Assembly: GCA_000799755.1 (NCBI GenBank)
Contig: JUHI01000001.1
Location: forward strand, 1,116,001 to 1,180,000
Reading direction: 5' to 3'
DNA length: 64,000 nucleotides
Origin: Martinezella tropici
Lineage (GTDB): Bacteria; Pseudomonadota; Alphaproteobacteria; Rhizobiales; Rhizobiaceae
In this document: positions 23,286 through 32,613 of the stretch, in pieces
Layout of the letters: every line of letters begins with the position of its first letter
Position numbering within the stretch: the stretch's first letter is position 1
The notes under the pieces: model-generated
Seen by the model: only the letters and a program-made list of their open reading frames with translations
Databases searched by the model: none
Told to the model about the DNA's origin: nothing
Made by a program: the position numbers and the translations under genes

Positions 23286-23317
23286 CGGCAGCCACCGAAC
23301 AAAGGTGATGGCTGCCG
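23286..23317 (+). terminator. Stem-loop after tme
   Basis: CGGCAGCCA and TGGCTGCCG are perfect 9-bp complements around a 14-base loop, 15 bases past the tme stop. No T-run follows, so it may stabilise the mRNA 3' end or act as a weak or Rho-assisted terminator. Confidence 0.45.
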
Positions 23318-23342
23318 TCTGAATTCAGTGTAGGGTGCAAGC

Positions 23343-24752
23343 ATGACCGAAACCCAAACCCTGTTCGGCGTGCTGCGCCACTCGGCGCAGCCGGATATCG
23401 TAGACACTATCGAGCGGCTGGTCCTTGAGGCACCCGACCGCAAGCTTAACCGCATGAATGCGCTTGCCTTCGCGACCGAGGGAGGCTTCGACGAAGAGCA
23501 GACCATCAATGCTTTCCTGCACGGCTCGCGCCTTGGCCTGTTCGAGATGTCGTGGAATATCGTCTGCCCGAGTTGCGGCGGAGTATTGGACGCCAATACC
23601 TCCCTGAAAACCGTCCAGAGCGAAACCTATAGATGCGTGATGTGCGCTGCCGGATACGAACCGACGCTCGATGATATGGTTGAGGTCACTTTCACCATCA
23701 GTCCGCGCGTACGCCGCATCGAGGCTCACAATCCGCACGATTTGTCGCCGCGTGAGTATTTTCGTCAGATTTATTGGGGATCGGGCGTCAATCTTCCAGA
23801 GGACGGCTACGAGGAAAAATTCGATCAGTTCGTTCTGGAAGCCCTGGAGTTGCCCTCGGGGGAAAAGGCCGTCGTCTCTCTGCAATTACCTGCGGGATTC
23901 GTCATCATTTTCGAACCGGTCACGCATGCCGCGCAGTTTATCGAGGTGCAGGGCGAAGCATCGAGAGAACGGCAGGCCCTGTCGTTTGTGTTCGACCGGA
24001 TGTATCAGCACACAGACACCATGGAGCTGAAACCAGGCTCTGTGCGCATCTCCTTGGAAAACCATTCCGTCGCCCGCACGCTGCCGTCGATTGTCGTTGC
24101 AAATGAGGTGTTTCACACGTTGATCGGTCAGCGACGGCCATTTCTGACCGCGAAACAGCTGCTTTCCAACCAGACCTTCCGCGACATCTATCGCACCGAT
24201 ACGATCGACATCAATCAGCGGCTGAAAATCACCAGCCTGACCTTTCTCTTCACCGATTTGCGCGGCTCGACGGCGCTGTATGAGAGGGTGGGCGACCTTG
24301 CCGCGTTCGATCTGGTCCGAGCGCATTTCAGCATCCTGCACGAGATCGTGGGAGCTGAGGCGGGAGCGGTCGTCAAGACCATCGGCGATGCCGTCATGGC
24401 CACCTTTCCGACCCCGGACCGGGCATTGGTCGCGGCGATGCGAATGCGCGAGGCCATGTCCAGCTTCAACAAGGAGCGCGGGAACGACGATCTTCTGTTG
24501 AAGATCGGCATTCACGAAGGTCCCTGCATCGCAGTCAGCCTCAACGAGCGGCAGGACTATTTCGGGCAAACGGTCAACATCGCCTCGCGCGTGCAGCATC
24601 TCGCCACATCGAGCGAGATATTCGCCACAAGTTCGGTGCTGAATAATGCCCCCGCCGCCGAATTATTGACGACGCGGGGCTTGAAGCCGCAATCGCATCA
24701 GGTCGCGCTTCGCGGCATTACGGATGCGATCGATATATTTGCGATCCCTTGA
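23343..24752 (+). CDS. Class III adenylate/guanylate cyclase with an N-terminal four-cysteine (DUF5939-like) module
   Basis: A 469-residue soluble protein. The catalytic domain spans about 297-469: metal-binding Asp305 in LFTDLRGST and Asp349 in IGDAVMATF, purine-specifying Lys345 (KTIGD) and Asp405 (DYFGQ), and transition-state Asn412/Arg416 in NIASR. All catalytic residues are present, and Lys/Asp favours ATP, so cAMP is the likely product. The N-terminal 290 residues contain Cys75/Cys78 (CPSC) and Cys98/Cys101 (CVMC), a zinc-ribbon-like pair, followed by a beta-rich region I cannot name with certainty. This suggests a cytosolic redox, metal or ligand input. It stands alone after tme and ends six bases from convergent olsB. 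Confidence 0.85.
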   Translation: MTETQTLFGVLRHSAQPDIVDTIERLVLEAPDRKLNRMNALAFATEGGFDEEQTINAFLHGSRLGLFEMSWNIVCPSCGGVLDANTSLKTVQSETYRCVMCAAGYEPTLDDMVEVTFTISPRVRRIEAHNPHDLSPREYFRQIYWGSGVNLPEDGYEEKFDQFVLEALELPSGEKAVVSLQLPAGFVIIFEPVTHAAQFIEVQGEASRERQALSFVFDRMYQHTDTMELKPGSVRISLENHSVARTLPSIVVANEVFHTLIGQRRPFLTAKQLLSNQTFRDIYRTDTIDINQRLKITSLTFLFTDLRGSTALYERVGDLAAFDLVRAHFSILHEIVGAEAGAVVKTIGDAVMATFPTPDRALVAAMRMREAMSSFNKERGNDDLLLKIGIHEGPCIAVSLNERQDYFGQTVNIASRVQHLATSSEIFATSSVLNNAPAAELLTTRGLKPQSHQVALRGITDAIDIFAIP

Positions 24753-24758
24753 AATCCG

Positions 24759-25637
24759 TTAGCTAGCGAAGCGACCCGCATCCGCGCCGTAATAGTTCAC
24801 ATAGCGGTCCGAAATGCTGGCGATCGGCAGGACGATCAGAACGTCCGTCGTATTGAAGGCATGGTCGACCACAGCGGTCGAGCCGACCATGGCGCCTAGA
24901 CGCAAGTAACCCTTGATCAGCGGTGGCAGCGCCATCAGCGCCTTCTTCGGATTGACGGCTTCGACCGGCATCAGATCCATGTTGCGGGCCAACGACGGCA
25001 GCGCGCCGACAGTCCACTCATCCTTGGCAACGACGTTGTGATAGAGGAAGGACAAGGCCAGCGCATGCTGTTCCGGCAGGACGCCCGGGAAGGAGGCGCA
25101 ACCGATCATCGCGCCCATGCCGTGCTTGAGCGCATAGGCCCAATTGCCTTGCCACAGCAATTCGACCGTTCGCTTGTTGCGGTATGCCGGCAGCACGCAG
25201 GAACGGCCAAGCTCCATGAAGCGCTTGTCGGGGTGGCGGGCAAGCAGCGCGTCGATATCGAATTCCGACGAGGAATAGAAGCCGCCGTTCGCCATGGCCA
25301 CTTCCTGGCGCAGCAGGCGATAGGTGCCGACGATCTGGTCTTCCGGATCGCCTTCGAGCGAACGGTCCAAAACCAGAAGATGGTCGCAGATTGCATCCCA
25401 ACCGTCGACGTCGCGCTGGCGACGCATGGCGTCAGCCGGCAGCTGCGCGTTCATCTCCTCGACGAAAACGCGATAGCGTACAGCCTGAGCGGCATCGATT
25501 TCGCGCGCCGTGCGGGCAAGGCGCGTTTCTAGATTTCCGATGCGGCCAAACACATCGCTGGCAACCGGCTCAACCGTTGCCTTTGAAGACTGAACCATTT
25601 CGCCCTGAGCTTCGCGATTCAAAATTTCGATGGACAT
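24759..25637 (-). CDS. olsB: L-ornithine N-alpha-acyltransferase (lyso-ornithine lipid synthase)
   Basis: OlsB transfers a 3-hydroxyacyl chain from acyl-ACP to ornithine, the first step of ornithine lipid synthesis, a phosphorus-free membrane lipid made under phosphate starvation. The 292-residue protein is of the GNAT-fold hemolysin-like acyltransferase family (RYRVFVEEM, GRSCVLPAYRNKRTVELLW, MIGCASFPG). The frame is open to 25703, but ATG 25637 follows GGGGAGAA at ideal spacing. Its S. meliloti orthologue sits next to tme as here; only the cyclase gene intervenes. A PhoB box was not identified by eye. Confidence 0.9.
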   Translation of the reverse strand: MSIEILNREAQGEMVQSSKATVEPVASDVFGRIGNLETRLARTAREIDAAQAVRYRVFVEEMNAQLPADAMRRQRDVDGWDAICDHLLVLDRSLEGDPEDQIVGTYRLLRQEVAMANGGFYSSSEFDIDALLARHPDKRFMELGRSCVLPAYRNKRTVELLWQGNWAYALKHGMGAMIGCASFPGVLPEQHALALSFLYHNVVAKDEWTVGALPSLARNMDLMPVEAVNPKKALMALPPLIKGYLRLGAMVGSTAVVDHAFNTTDVLIVLPIASISDRYVNYYGADAGRFAS

Positions 25638-25867
25638 GGCGATTCTCCCCCTACGGGCCGATATAGCGCCATAAACCAAATTCGTGCGACAGGAAAGTGA
25701 CACGCAGCCTGGCTAAAAGCAAGAACCGTGCCCGTTGCAATTTTTCGAATGGACGCACCGTCCCCAACTTAGCGCGGCAATTGCCACAGGTTGAGCCGAA
25801 ACTCCGTCTTCTATCGAGCATTGATGAGCCGGCTTCCGTAATCTTACTTGATGATCGGGGAGGATAT

Positions 25868-28153
25868 TCAGGCGCGCTCGAAAACCGATCTCGACAGGCC
25901 CCGCAGCGCCAGCGTCAGTTTCTCGGGATCGACCGGCTTGACGATGACGGCGTCGGCTCCGGCAAGCAGCGCCTGACGGCGGATCGAATCACGGCTGTCC
26001 GCGGTCAGGACGATGATCGGAAGCGTCGGCAGACCATGCCTGCGCTCATGGGCCCGCAATTGCGCAAGCACAGCCGCGCCGGTGCCGCCAGGCATGTTGA
26101 AGTCCGTTACCAGCACCTCCGGCCTCGCCTCGACATTTTCGGTGCGTGCGCGGAGGCCGTCGAAATCCTCGACGAGACGAACCCTGTGACCAGCCTTGGA
26201 GAGCATCGCCCGAACCAGCATCGCGTTGACCGGATCGTCCTCGCCCAGCAGGATATCGAGCGCCCGGTCTTCTCCTTCCGGCGTCGTGATGCCCATCTCC
26301 GAGACGGCCTCGATCAAGGCTTCGCGCTTTTCCATGCCGCGCATGCGGCCCCGGAGAACATCGATGAGCGATTGCTCGCGCAGCGGCCGGATGAGCCAGG
26401 CGTCGAAGAGGTCGAGCGGATGGGTGTTGCGCTCCTCGGGATTGACGAGGAAGATCTTGCGCAGCCTTGGCACGGCAAGCGCATTTCCCTCGCTGAAATA
26501 CCAGGGCGCCATGCGATGGTCGACAATCAGATCGGTCCAGACCCCACCCTCTCCCATCGGGAACGTGGGCAGGAGACCATCCATGTCGCCGGGGCCGATC
26601 ACCCGGCAATGGCCGCCAAGGGTCTGGATCGTTCGCATGATTGCCGTGCTTGCCGCTCCCTCTGGCGCGAGCAGCAGCACGCGCGATCCCTTGAGCATGA
26701 TATCGCGCCGGTCATGACCTTCCTCCACGGCCACCAGGCCGACCGGAAAGGAAATCACGAACTCGCTGCCCTTGCCGCGCTCGCTCGCAACGCTGAGCCT
26801 GCCGCCGAATTCGCGCAGAATACGGGCCGAAATCGCAAGGCCAAGGCCGGTGCCGGCGCTTCTTTCCACCGTGGTGCCGGCCTGCTCGAACTCGCCGAAG
26901 ACACGGGCCTGTTCCTCCTCGGTCATGCCTGGGCCGCTGTCCTGCACCGATATCGTCAAATCCCGGACGCGAAGATCGACACGGACGAGAACGCCGCCGG
27001 TCTGAGTGAATTTCACCGCGTTGCCGATGACATTGAACAGGATCTGGCGCAGGCGGGCGGGATCGAACTCCAGGCTCTCGGGAACATTGGCTGCGACACT
27101 CGCGGCGATTTCAATGCCCTTTTCGTGGGCACGATGGGCAAGCATCTCTATCACGCCTTCCAGCAGCGGCCGCAAAGCCTCCGTGCGGGGATGCAACTGG
27201 AAGCGACCGACTTCGATCGTGGAGAAATCGAGGAGATCTTCGACCAATTGCACCAGCGCATGACCCGACTGACGAATGCCCGTCAGGTAGTTTGCCTGCT
27301 CCAGGGTCAACGGCGTCTGGGCAAGCAGGTGATTCATGCCGAGAATGCCCGACAGCGGCGTGCGGATCTCATGGCTGACGGTGGCAAGCAGCCGCGATTT
27401 GGCCGCGCTGTTGTATTCGGCCTTCAGCCTTGCATCTTCGCGCAGACGGGCGGTCTGCCGTTCATCGGTTACATCGCGCGCGATGCTTTGGATGCACAAT
27501 TGCCCCGTCGTCGCGTCGCGGAACATGACATCGTGCCAGGCGAAGACGCGCCGTCCCTCGGGTGTCGCGATTTCCGCATCCTGATGTTTCGCATCGGTCA
27601 CGGCGCGGAACACGAGGCCGGCCTCCTCCAGCGTCAGGCCTTCCGGATTCGACCTGCCCGTCAATTTGCGGAAAGTAGCGTTGGCATACAGAATCCGGCG
27701 ATCGATACTGCGCGTGACCGCGATATCCCCGAGCGCATCGTGGACGGTCGTGAGAAGATTCGCGCTTTCCTTATGCTCCCAGAGACGATCTTGTTCGCTC
27801 TCGCTGAAATCGGCGGCGACAATCTCGGGCTTGCGCGACGCGTTTCGCATCTTGATGAAGCCGTTAGCGGCGAGCGCAAGCGCGACGAGGCCAAGGAAGC
27901 CCGCGAGCGCGAGCGGACCTCCGGCAAAGCCGATCGCGAGAAGAGCAGCCCCTGCAACGAGACCGCCGCCATTCAGCCAATGGCCTTGCAGCCACCAGGC
28001 CTGCGCAGGCGGCGCCGGTTGCCGGCTTTCCTCATCTGCCGCGAGCGGTATCGAGAGGGACGGCTCGCTTACCGCCGGCCCTTCGACCGGTCCCGTTTGG
28101 CCGTGAACTGTCGCCGCGGCAAGCTTTTCCTGCAGATTTGCCAGAGTGCTCAT
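25868..28153 (-). CDS. Hybrid sensor histidine kinase with a degenerate and an intact receiver
   Basis: A 761-residue membrane-anchored kinase. Two hydrophobic segments lie at about 63-99, a PAS domain at about 130-230, HisKA with phospho-accepting His261 (ATVSHEIRTPL), and HATPase_c with NVIGNAVKFT, DSGPGM and GTGLGL. A receiver-like stretch at 488-602 lacks the acidic pocket (LLLAPEG) and has Arg589 where the switch Lys should be. A complete receiver follows: acidic GEDD at 637-640, phospho-acceptor Asp684 (VTDFNMPG) and Lys739. The gene lies alone between olsB and lspA with no partner regulator, so phosphotransfer to a separate protein is likely. The signal is unknown. Confidence 0.9.
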   Translation of the reverse strand: MSTLANLQEKLAAATVHGQTGPVEGPAVSEPSLSIPLAADEESRQPAPPAQAWWLQGHWLNGGGLVAGAALLAIGFAGGPLALAGFLGLVALALAANGFIKMRNASRKPEIVAADFSESEQDRLWEHKESANLLTTVHDALGDIAVTRSIDRRILYANATFRKLTGRSNPEGLTLEEAGLVFRAVTDAKHQDAEIATPEGRRVFAWHDVMFRDATTGQLCIQSIARDVTDERQTARLREDARLKAEYNSAAKSRLLATVSHEIRTPLSGILGMNHLLAQTPLTLEQANYLTGIRQSGHALVQLVEDLLDFSTIEVGRFQLHPRTEALRPLLEGVIEMLAHRAHEKGIEIAASVAANVPESLEFDPARLRQILFNVIGNAVKFTQTGGVLVRVDLRVRDLTISVQDSGPGMTEEEQARVFGEFEQAGTTVERSAGTGLGLAISARILREFGGRLSVASERGKGSEFVISFPVGLVAVEEGHDRRDIMLKGSRVLLLAPEGAASTAIMRTIQTLGGHCRVIGPGDMDGLLPTFPMGEGGVWTDLIVDHRMAPWYFSEGNALAVPRLRKIFLVNPEERNTHPLDLFDAWLIRPLREQSLIDVLRGRMRGMEKREALIEAVSEMGITTPEGEDRALDILLGEDDPVNAMLVRAMLSKAGHRVRLVEDFDGLRARTENVEARPEVLVTDFNMPGGTGAAVLAQLRAHERRHGLPTLPIIVLTADSRDSIRRQALLAGADAVIVKPVDPEKLTLALRGLSRSVFERA

Positions 28154-28208
28154 GCCGTCTGGCTATCATAGGCACTCTTCCCGATGCCTTCAGGGATTCG
28201 CTAGAATT

Positions 28209-28730
28209 TTAAGCTTTTGCCTTTTTCGGCATCAGAAGCTCGTCGAGTATGACGCATCCCGCCCCGACCGTGATGAAACTATCGGCGAGGTTGAACACGG
28301 CAAAAGACCACGTCTGCGTGTGGAAGAGAATGTAGTCGATCACATGGCCGTAGAGAAAGCGGTCGAGCAGATTGCCGAGAGCGCCTGCGATGATCAAGGC
28401 AAAACCCATATGCGCGAGCCAGCGATGATCCGGCGTGCGCCGCCAGAGCCAAAGTACAAAAACAACGATGACGAGCCGCATGCCGACGATGAACCAGCCG
28501 TCCATGCCCGACAGCATGGAGAAGGCCACGCCGAGATTATAGGTGCGGTAGAGCGCCAGCATCGGAATGACCGGCACCATCTCCTGCAGCGGCAGCCAGT
28601 GATCCACCATGATCTTGATGGCCTGGTCGAGAATGACCGCGATGACGATGAAAATCAGGATCGGCAGGGGCCGTGAAAACAGGGCTGGCTTTGCAGTCGG
28701 CTGTTCGTGGGTCTCGCTTTCAGTCATCAA
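28209..28730 (-). CDS. lspA: Lipoprotein signal peptidase
   Basis: Inner-membrane aspartyl protease that removes signal peptides from diacylated prolipoproteins. The 173-residue protein has four hydrophobic segments and both active-site aspartates, in [16 protein letters not shown] and [12 protein letters not shown]. Together with lnt at the left it supplies two of the three lipoprotein maturation steps within this window. It starts six bases after the stop of the TrmH-like gene, so the two are likely co-transcribed. Confidence 0.95.
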   Translation of the reverse strand: MMTESETHEQPTAKPALFSRPLPILIFIVIAVILDQAIKIMVDHWLPLQEMVPVIPMLALYRTYNLGVAFSMLSGMDGWFIVGMRLVIVVFVLWLWRRTPDHRWLAHMGFALIIAGALGNLLDRFLYGHVIDYILFHTQTWSFAVFNLADSFITVGAGCVILDELLMPKKAKA

Positions 28731-28736
28731 ATCTCG

Positions 28737-29588
28737 CTAGTTAAGTGTCAGGATATGGCGGCGCGCTTCGAACAGCATCACTGCTGTCGCAACCGCCAGA
28801 TTGAGGCTATCGGCGCGGCCGGCCTGCGGGATGCGGGCGAGCGCATCGGCCTCCTTCGCCAGAGCATCCGGCAGGCCGGACTGTTCATTGCCCATCAGGA
28901 TGACGACAGGCTTCTTCTTGTAATCGATGGTGCGATAGTCGACTGCGCCGGCCAGATGTGTAGCAACGACAGAGACATCAGCCTTCTTTTTCCAGGCCAG
29001 AAACTCCTCGGCCGTCGCCTTGACGACGGGAACGGCAAAGACCGAGCCCATGGTGGCGCGCACGGTTTCCAGCGAGAAAGGATCTGTGGTCTCGCCGACG
29101 AGGATGACGCCGGAAGCGCCGGCCGCATCGGCGGTGCGGATGATGGTGCCGAGATTGCCGGGATCGCGGACGCGATCGAGCGCCACCCAGGTCTCGCCCA
29201 TCTTCGGCTTGACGTCCTTGAGCGGCCGCCAGCGCTGTTCGAAGACGCCCACCACCATCTGCGGATTGTCGCGGCGGGTGATCGAGCCGATGACCTTTTC
29301 GCTGACCTCCAGCACCAGCCCGCCGGCGGCCACCGTCTTTGCGGCGACCTGTTCGACCAACGGCTTGCCCTTGGCGGCCTTGGCGTAAACCAGCGTGCGG
29401 ATCGTCCAGCCAAGCTCGAGCGCGTCGATGACGAGCTTCAAGCCTTCGGCCAGGAAAGCGCCGCTTTCCTCGCGGGACTTCTTGACCGTGAGCGCCTTGA
29501 TGTCCTTGACGATCGGATTGGCAAGCGAGGTGACCTCCTTGACCTGTCCGACCTTGCGCGGGCCGTCATTGCGAAAATCCTGGTTCAT
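28737..29588 (-). CDS. SpoU/TrmH-family RNA 2'-O-methyltransferase
   Basis: A 283-residue SPOUT methyltransferase. An L30e-like substrate-binding domain (SpoU_sub_bind, residues 15-110) precedes the SpoU catalytic domain: LDRVRDPGNLGTIIRTADAA, LMGNEQSGLP and IPQAGRADSLNLAVATAVML are its three classic motifs. Targets are rRNA or tRNA ribose; which one cannot be told. ATG overlaps the stop of the upstream methyltransferase gene by four bases. Confidence 0.9.
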   Translation of the reverse strand: MNQDFRNDGPRKVGQVKEVTSLANPIVKDIKALTVKKSREESGAFLAEGLKLVIDALELGWTIRTLVYAKAAKGKPLVEQVAAKTVAAGGLVLEVSEKVIGSITRRDNPQMVVGVFEQRWRPLKDVKPKMGETWVALDRVRDPGNLGTIIRTADAAGASGVILVGETTDPFSLETVRATMGSVFAVPVVKATAEEFLAWKKKADVSVVATHLAGAVDYRTIDYKKKPVVILMGNEQSGLPDALAKEADALARIPQAGRADSLNLAVATAVMLFEARRHILTLN

Positions 29589-30715
29589 TTCGGCACCCAG
29601 CGGCTGAAGAGAGAGGTGGAAAGCGCCCTGCCCGGCGTGCGGCCATCGAGGCCGGCCTCGCGGATGACCAGTTCGCCGGATTCGACCGCGCCGCCGGCAC
29701 CGCGCATGGTCTCGCGCATCAACTCATGGATAGAATAGAAGCTGGCACGGATCGAATAGGCCGTCAGCACGAGGCCAAGCGCCTTCGGCGACAGGATCTC
29801 CCGGCAGATATCCAGCATCAGCGGCAGGTGCTCGAACAGATGCCAGACCTCGCCATTCGGGCCGCGGCCGAACTTCGGCGGGTCGGTGAGGATGATGTCG
29901 TATTTGCTGCCGCGCCGTTCCTCGCGCAGGATGAACTTCATGGCATCCTCGCAGATCCAGCGGATCGGCAGCTTTTCCATGCGGCCGAGGGCCTGGTTCT
30001 CGCGCGCCCAGCCGATCGCCTTCTTGGAGGCATCGACATGGGTCACTTCCGCGCCGGCGGCGGCGGCCACCAGCGAGGCGACGCCGGTATAGCCGAAGAG
30101 GTTCAGGACCTTCAGCGGCCGTTTCGCCGCCTCGACCTGCTCCTTCATCCAGGCCCAATGGACGATCTGCTCCGGGAAGACGCCGACATGGCGGAAGGCG
30201 GTGAAGCGGCCGAGAAAATCGACGCCGAGCAGCTGCAGCGGCCATGTCTCGCCGAGCGCCTCGCGCGGGAAGCGCCAGCGGCCCATGCCGTCCTCATCGG
30301 TATCGCCGGTGAAGATCGCATCGGCATTGTCCCAGACATGCGAGGCAAGCGACGGTGGCCACAGCGCCTGCGCCTCCGGGCGGACGATGCGATAGGGTCC
30401 GTATTGTTCGAGCTTCAGCCCGTTGCCGCTGTCGATCAGGTGAAAATCGCCGGCGCCCAATGATTCCAGGATCACAGGCACGCGTTCCACCGGCCGCTCG
30501 CCGCTTCGCGTCGTCAGCGGGCGTTCGGGCGCCGCGGAGGCAACAGCCGCTTCGCGCGGCTCGGCCACCCGTTCGCCATGATCACGCGAAGGCTTGGCTG
30601 GCCTTGAGGCGTGCGCAGGCTTTGCCGACGGCTTGCCGGGCATGTCACGCCGGGATTTTGCCCCGAGACCGCCCGCGGCTTTCTGGCCGGGCCGGCTTTC
30701 CCTATGTTTCACCAT
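29585..30715 (-). CDS. Class I SAM-dependent methyltransferase, RlmI-like
   Basis: A 376-residue protein with a basic, low-complexity N-terminal tail (residues 1-70, rich in Lys, Pro, Ala, Arg) and a Rossmann methyltransferase domain: VLNLFGYTGVASLVAAAAGA is motif I and ILTDPPKFGRGPNG is the catalytic motif, related to 23S rRNA (cytosine-5) methyltransferases of the RlmI/RlmK group. The frame extends to 31033, but MVKHRESRPG at 30715 is the sensible start; the earlier part runs antisense through the CoxG-like gene. Coupled by overlap to the TrmH-like gene. Confidence 0.85.
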   Translation of the reverse strand: MVKHRESRPGQKAAGGLGAKSRRDMPGKPSAKPAHASRPAKPSRDHGERVAEPREAAVASAAPERPLTTRSGERPVERVPVILESLGAGDFHLIDSGNGLKLEQYGPYRIVRPEAQALWPPSLASHVWDNADAIFTGDTDEDGMGRWRFPREALGETWPLQLLGVDFLGRFTAFRHVGVFPEQIVHWAWMKEQVEAAKRPLKVLNLFGYTGVASLVAAAAGAEVTHVDASKKAIGWARENQALGRMEKLPIRWICEDAMKFILREERRGSKYDIILTDPPKFGRGPNGEVWHLFEHLPLMLDICREILSPKALGLVLTAYSIRASFYSIHELMRETMRGAGGAVESGELVIREAGLDGRTPGRALSTSLFSRWVPK

Positions 30716-30827
30716 GCTTGTCTCAAAATTGATATGTGCGTGCAAATAGCATCTGGCCGCCACTTGGCAAAGCGCTTTCCGATCTGCGATGATCCATGCA
30801 CAAAATGTCACATCGGGAGGATTGCGC

Positions 30828-31280
30828 ATGGACATGACCGGCGAGGAGCGGATCGCGGCACCCCGGGACGCGGTGTGGGCAGCGCTGAACAATGCCGACA
30901 TCCTCAAGCAATGTATTCCCGGCTGCCAGAGCCTCGACTGGGTCTCCCCGACGGAGCTGACGGCGACCGTGAAGCTGAAGATCGGCCCGGTGTCCGCCTC
31001 CTTCAACGGCGAGGTCACTCTTTCCAATATCAATGCGCCCGAGAGCTACACGATATCGGGCGAAGGCAAAGGCGGCATCGCCGGCTTTGCCAAGGGCGGG
31101 GCCGACGTGGTGCTCAAGGAAGACGGCGACGAAACCATCCTGCAATATGAGGCGAAGGCGCAGGTCGGCGGCAAGATCGCGCAGCTCGGCTCTCGGCTGG
31201 TCGATTCCAGCGCCAAGAAGCTGGCGCAGCAGTTTTTTGCCGATTTCACCGCGGCGATCAACGGCCAAGCCAACGCCTGA
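30828..31280 (+). CDS. CoxG-like SRPBCC protein (carbon monoxide dehydrogenase subunit G family)
   Basis: A 150-residue lipid/ligand-binding START-like protein: MDMTGEERIAAPRDAVWAAL and CIPGCQSLDWVSPTELTATV match the CoxG family, and a long C-terminal helix follows. CoxG proteins are membrane recruiters or chaperones for molybdenum hydroxylases, but no coxLMS genes are near, so the partner is unknown. GGGAGGA precedes the ATG. Divergent from the RlmI-like gene. Confidence 0.85.
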   Translation: MDMTGEERIAAPRDAVWAALNNADILKQCIPGCQSLDWVSPTELTATVKLKIGPVSASFNGEVTLSNINAPESYTISGEGKGGIAGFAKGGADVVLKEDGDETILQYEAKAQVGGKIAQLGSRLVDSSAKKLAQQFFADFTAAINGQANA

Positions 31281-31316
31281 TTGCCACATGCACGCTCGAC
31301 TCCTATATAGTCGGTC

Positions 31317-31775
31317 ATGACATCAACATCCGAGATCTGGTCCGTCCGGCCGGCGCGCGAGCAGGACATGCAGACCCTTGCGGAGATCTATCTCCGCGTC
31401 CGCCGCGAGACATTCCTATGGGTCGACCCCGACCATTTCGGCCTTGAAGACCTCGCCGCTCATTCGAGTGGCGAACGCCTGTTCGTCTGCGAGGACGGAG
31501 ATGGCGTCATTGCGGGCTTTATAGCGATCTGGGAGCCGGACGACTTCATTCATATGCTTTATATATTGCCGGTCTTCCAGGGCCGTGGCGCCGGCAAGGC
31601 TCTGCTCGCAGCGCTGCCGGAATGGCCCGAGCGCCGCTACCGGCTGAAATGTCTGGTCAAAAACACGCGCGCCTTCGCATTCTATCGAAACCACGGCTTC
31701 GAAGTCATCGGCGATGGTGCCTCGCCGGAGGGCGACTACAAAGAAATGCGGCTCGGCGACCTCAATTCACTTTGA
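31317..31775 (+). CDS. GNAT-family N-acetyltransferase
   Basis: A 152-residue GNAT protein: IHMLYILPVFQGRGAGKALL holds the acetyl-CoA pyrophosphate loop (QGRGAG), and NTRAFAFYRNHGFEVIGDG is the C-terminal motif. Substrate unknown. It is 36 bases after the CoxG-like gene and its last nine bases overlap the convergent lapA-like gene. Confidence 0.85.
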   Translation: MTSTSEIWSVRPAREQDMQTLAEIYLRVRRETFLWVDPDHFGLEDLAAHSSGERLFVCEDGDGVIAGFIAIWEPDDFIHMLYILPVFQGRGAGKALLAALPEWPERRYRLKCLVKNTRAFAFYRNHGFEVIGDGASPEGDYKEMRLGDLNSL

Positions 31776-32111
31776 AGGGAGCTGGGAGGGAAGCTGCCCG
31801 GCGATCTCTTCGGCGCGGGTGCGATGCTTGTCGGCCTCGGCCTGCCAGCGCACGGCTTCCCGCGACTGATTGCGGGCGCGCTTGCGATGCTTTCCCTGGC
31901 TGAACCAGGTGACCGCGGCACCCACGACCATGCCGAGGATCAGCGCGACGAACAGCAGCACGAACAGCGGCGCATTCAGCGACAGCACCTGATCTTCCGG
32001 TCGGAAGGGATTGAGCGCCAATGTCACGAATTGCCTGTTGGCGACGCAGAATATGATGAGGATAATGCCGAGCGGCAGCAATATCAGCAGATTGATGATC
32101 TTCTTGGCCAT
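31767..32111 (-). CDS. LapA-domain inner-membrane protein
   Basis: A 114-residue protein with two transmembrane segments (about 5-23 and 45-68) separated by a short loop, and a charged, helical, probably coiled-coil C-terminus (about 70-105): the LapA (LPS assembly protein A, YciS-like) domain layout. In enterobacteria LapA/LapB control LpxC turnover; in rhizobia the role is inferred. Downstream of ihfB on the same strand with 167 bases between. Confidence 0.75.
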   Translation of the reverse strand: MAKKIINLLILLPLGIILIIFCVANRQFVTLALNPFRPEDQVLSLNAPLFVLLFVALILGMVVGAAVTWFSQGKHRKRARNQSREAVRWQAEADKHRTRAEEIAGQLPSQLPSK

Positions 32112-32278
32112 TGCGCAGCTCCTTCATTTGCAGTCCAGGATGTCTCGCACCCGGTCCGCCTTCAGCCGCAGAATAGAAAAGAGGCGGCCGAATTCAAGTG
32201 CCACCGCGTCGCGGCACAATCATGTCCGGCGGCTATTTCCGTCGGAACATTTGGGGAAATTCGGACCGAAGCGGCCGA

Positions 32279-32587
32279 TCAGTTGTCGTCTTCCTCGTCG
32301 TCGCCAGCGCCGGGATTCAGGCGTTCGCGCAATTCCTTGCCGGTCTTGAAGAAGGGAACCCATTTTTCTTCGACGAAGACCGTATCGCCCGTGCGCGGAT
32401 TGCGGCCGGAGCGCGAGGGCCGGTTCTTGACGGAAAAAGCGCCAAAGCCGCGAAGTTCAACCCGGTTTCCCGCGGCGAGCGCATCGGTGATCTCATCCAA
32501 GACAGCATTGACGATATTTTCGACGTCGCGGTGATAGAGATGCGGGTTGCGGGCGGCAACGATCTGCACCAGTTCCGACTTGATCAC
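32279..32587 (-). CDS. ihfB: Integration host factor beta subunit
   Basis: DNA-bending HU/IHF-fold protein of 102 residues: [40 protein letters not shown] and [20 protein letters not shown] (the DNA-binding arm with its Pro) are IHF-beta features, and an acidic tail ends the protein. It forms a heterodimer with IhfA and assists sigma-54 promoters and recombination. It follows sppA closely on the same strand. Confidence 0.94.
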   Translation of the reverse strand: MIKSELVQIVAARNPHLYHRDVENIVNAVLDEITDALAAGNRVELRGFGAFSVKNRPSRSGRNPRTGDTVFVEEKWVPFFKTGKELRERLNPGAGDDEEDDN

Positions 32588-32613
32588 GGCTATCCCCTTA
32601 AATCATTGATTTA

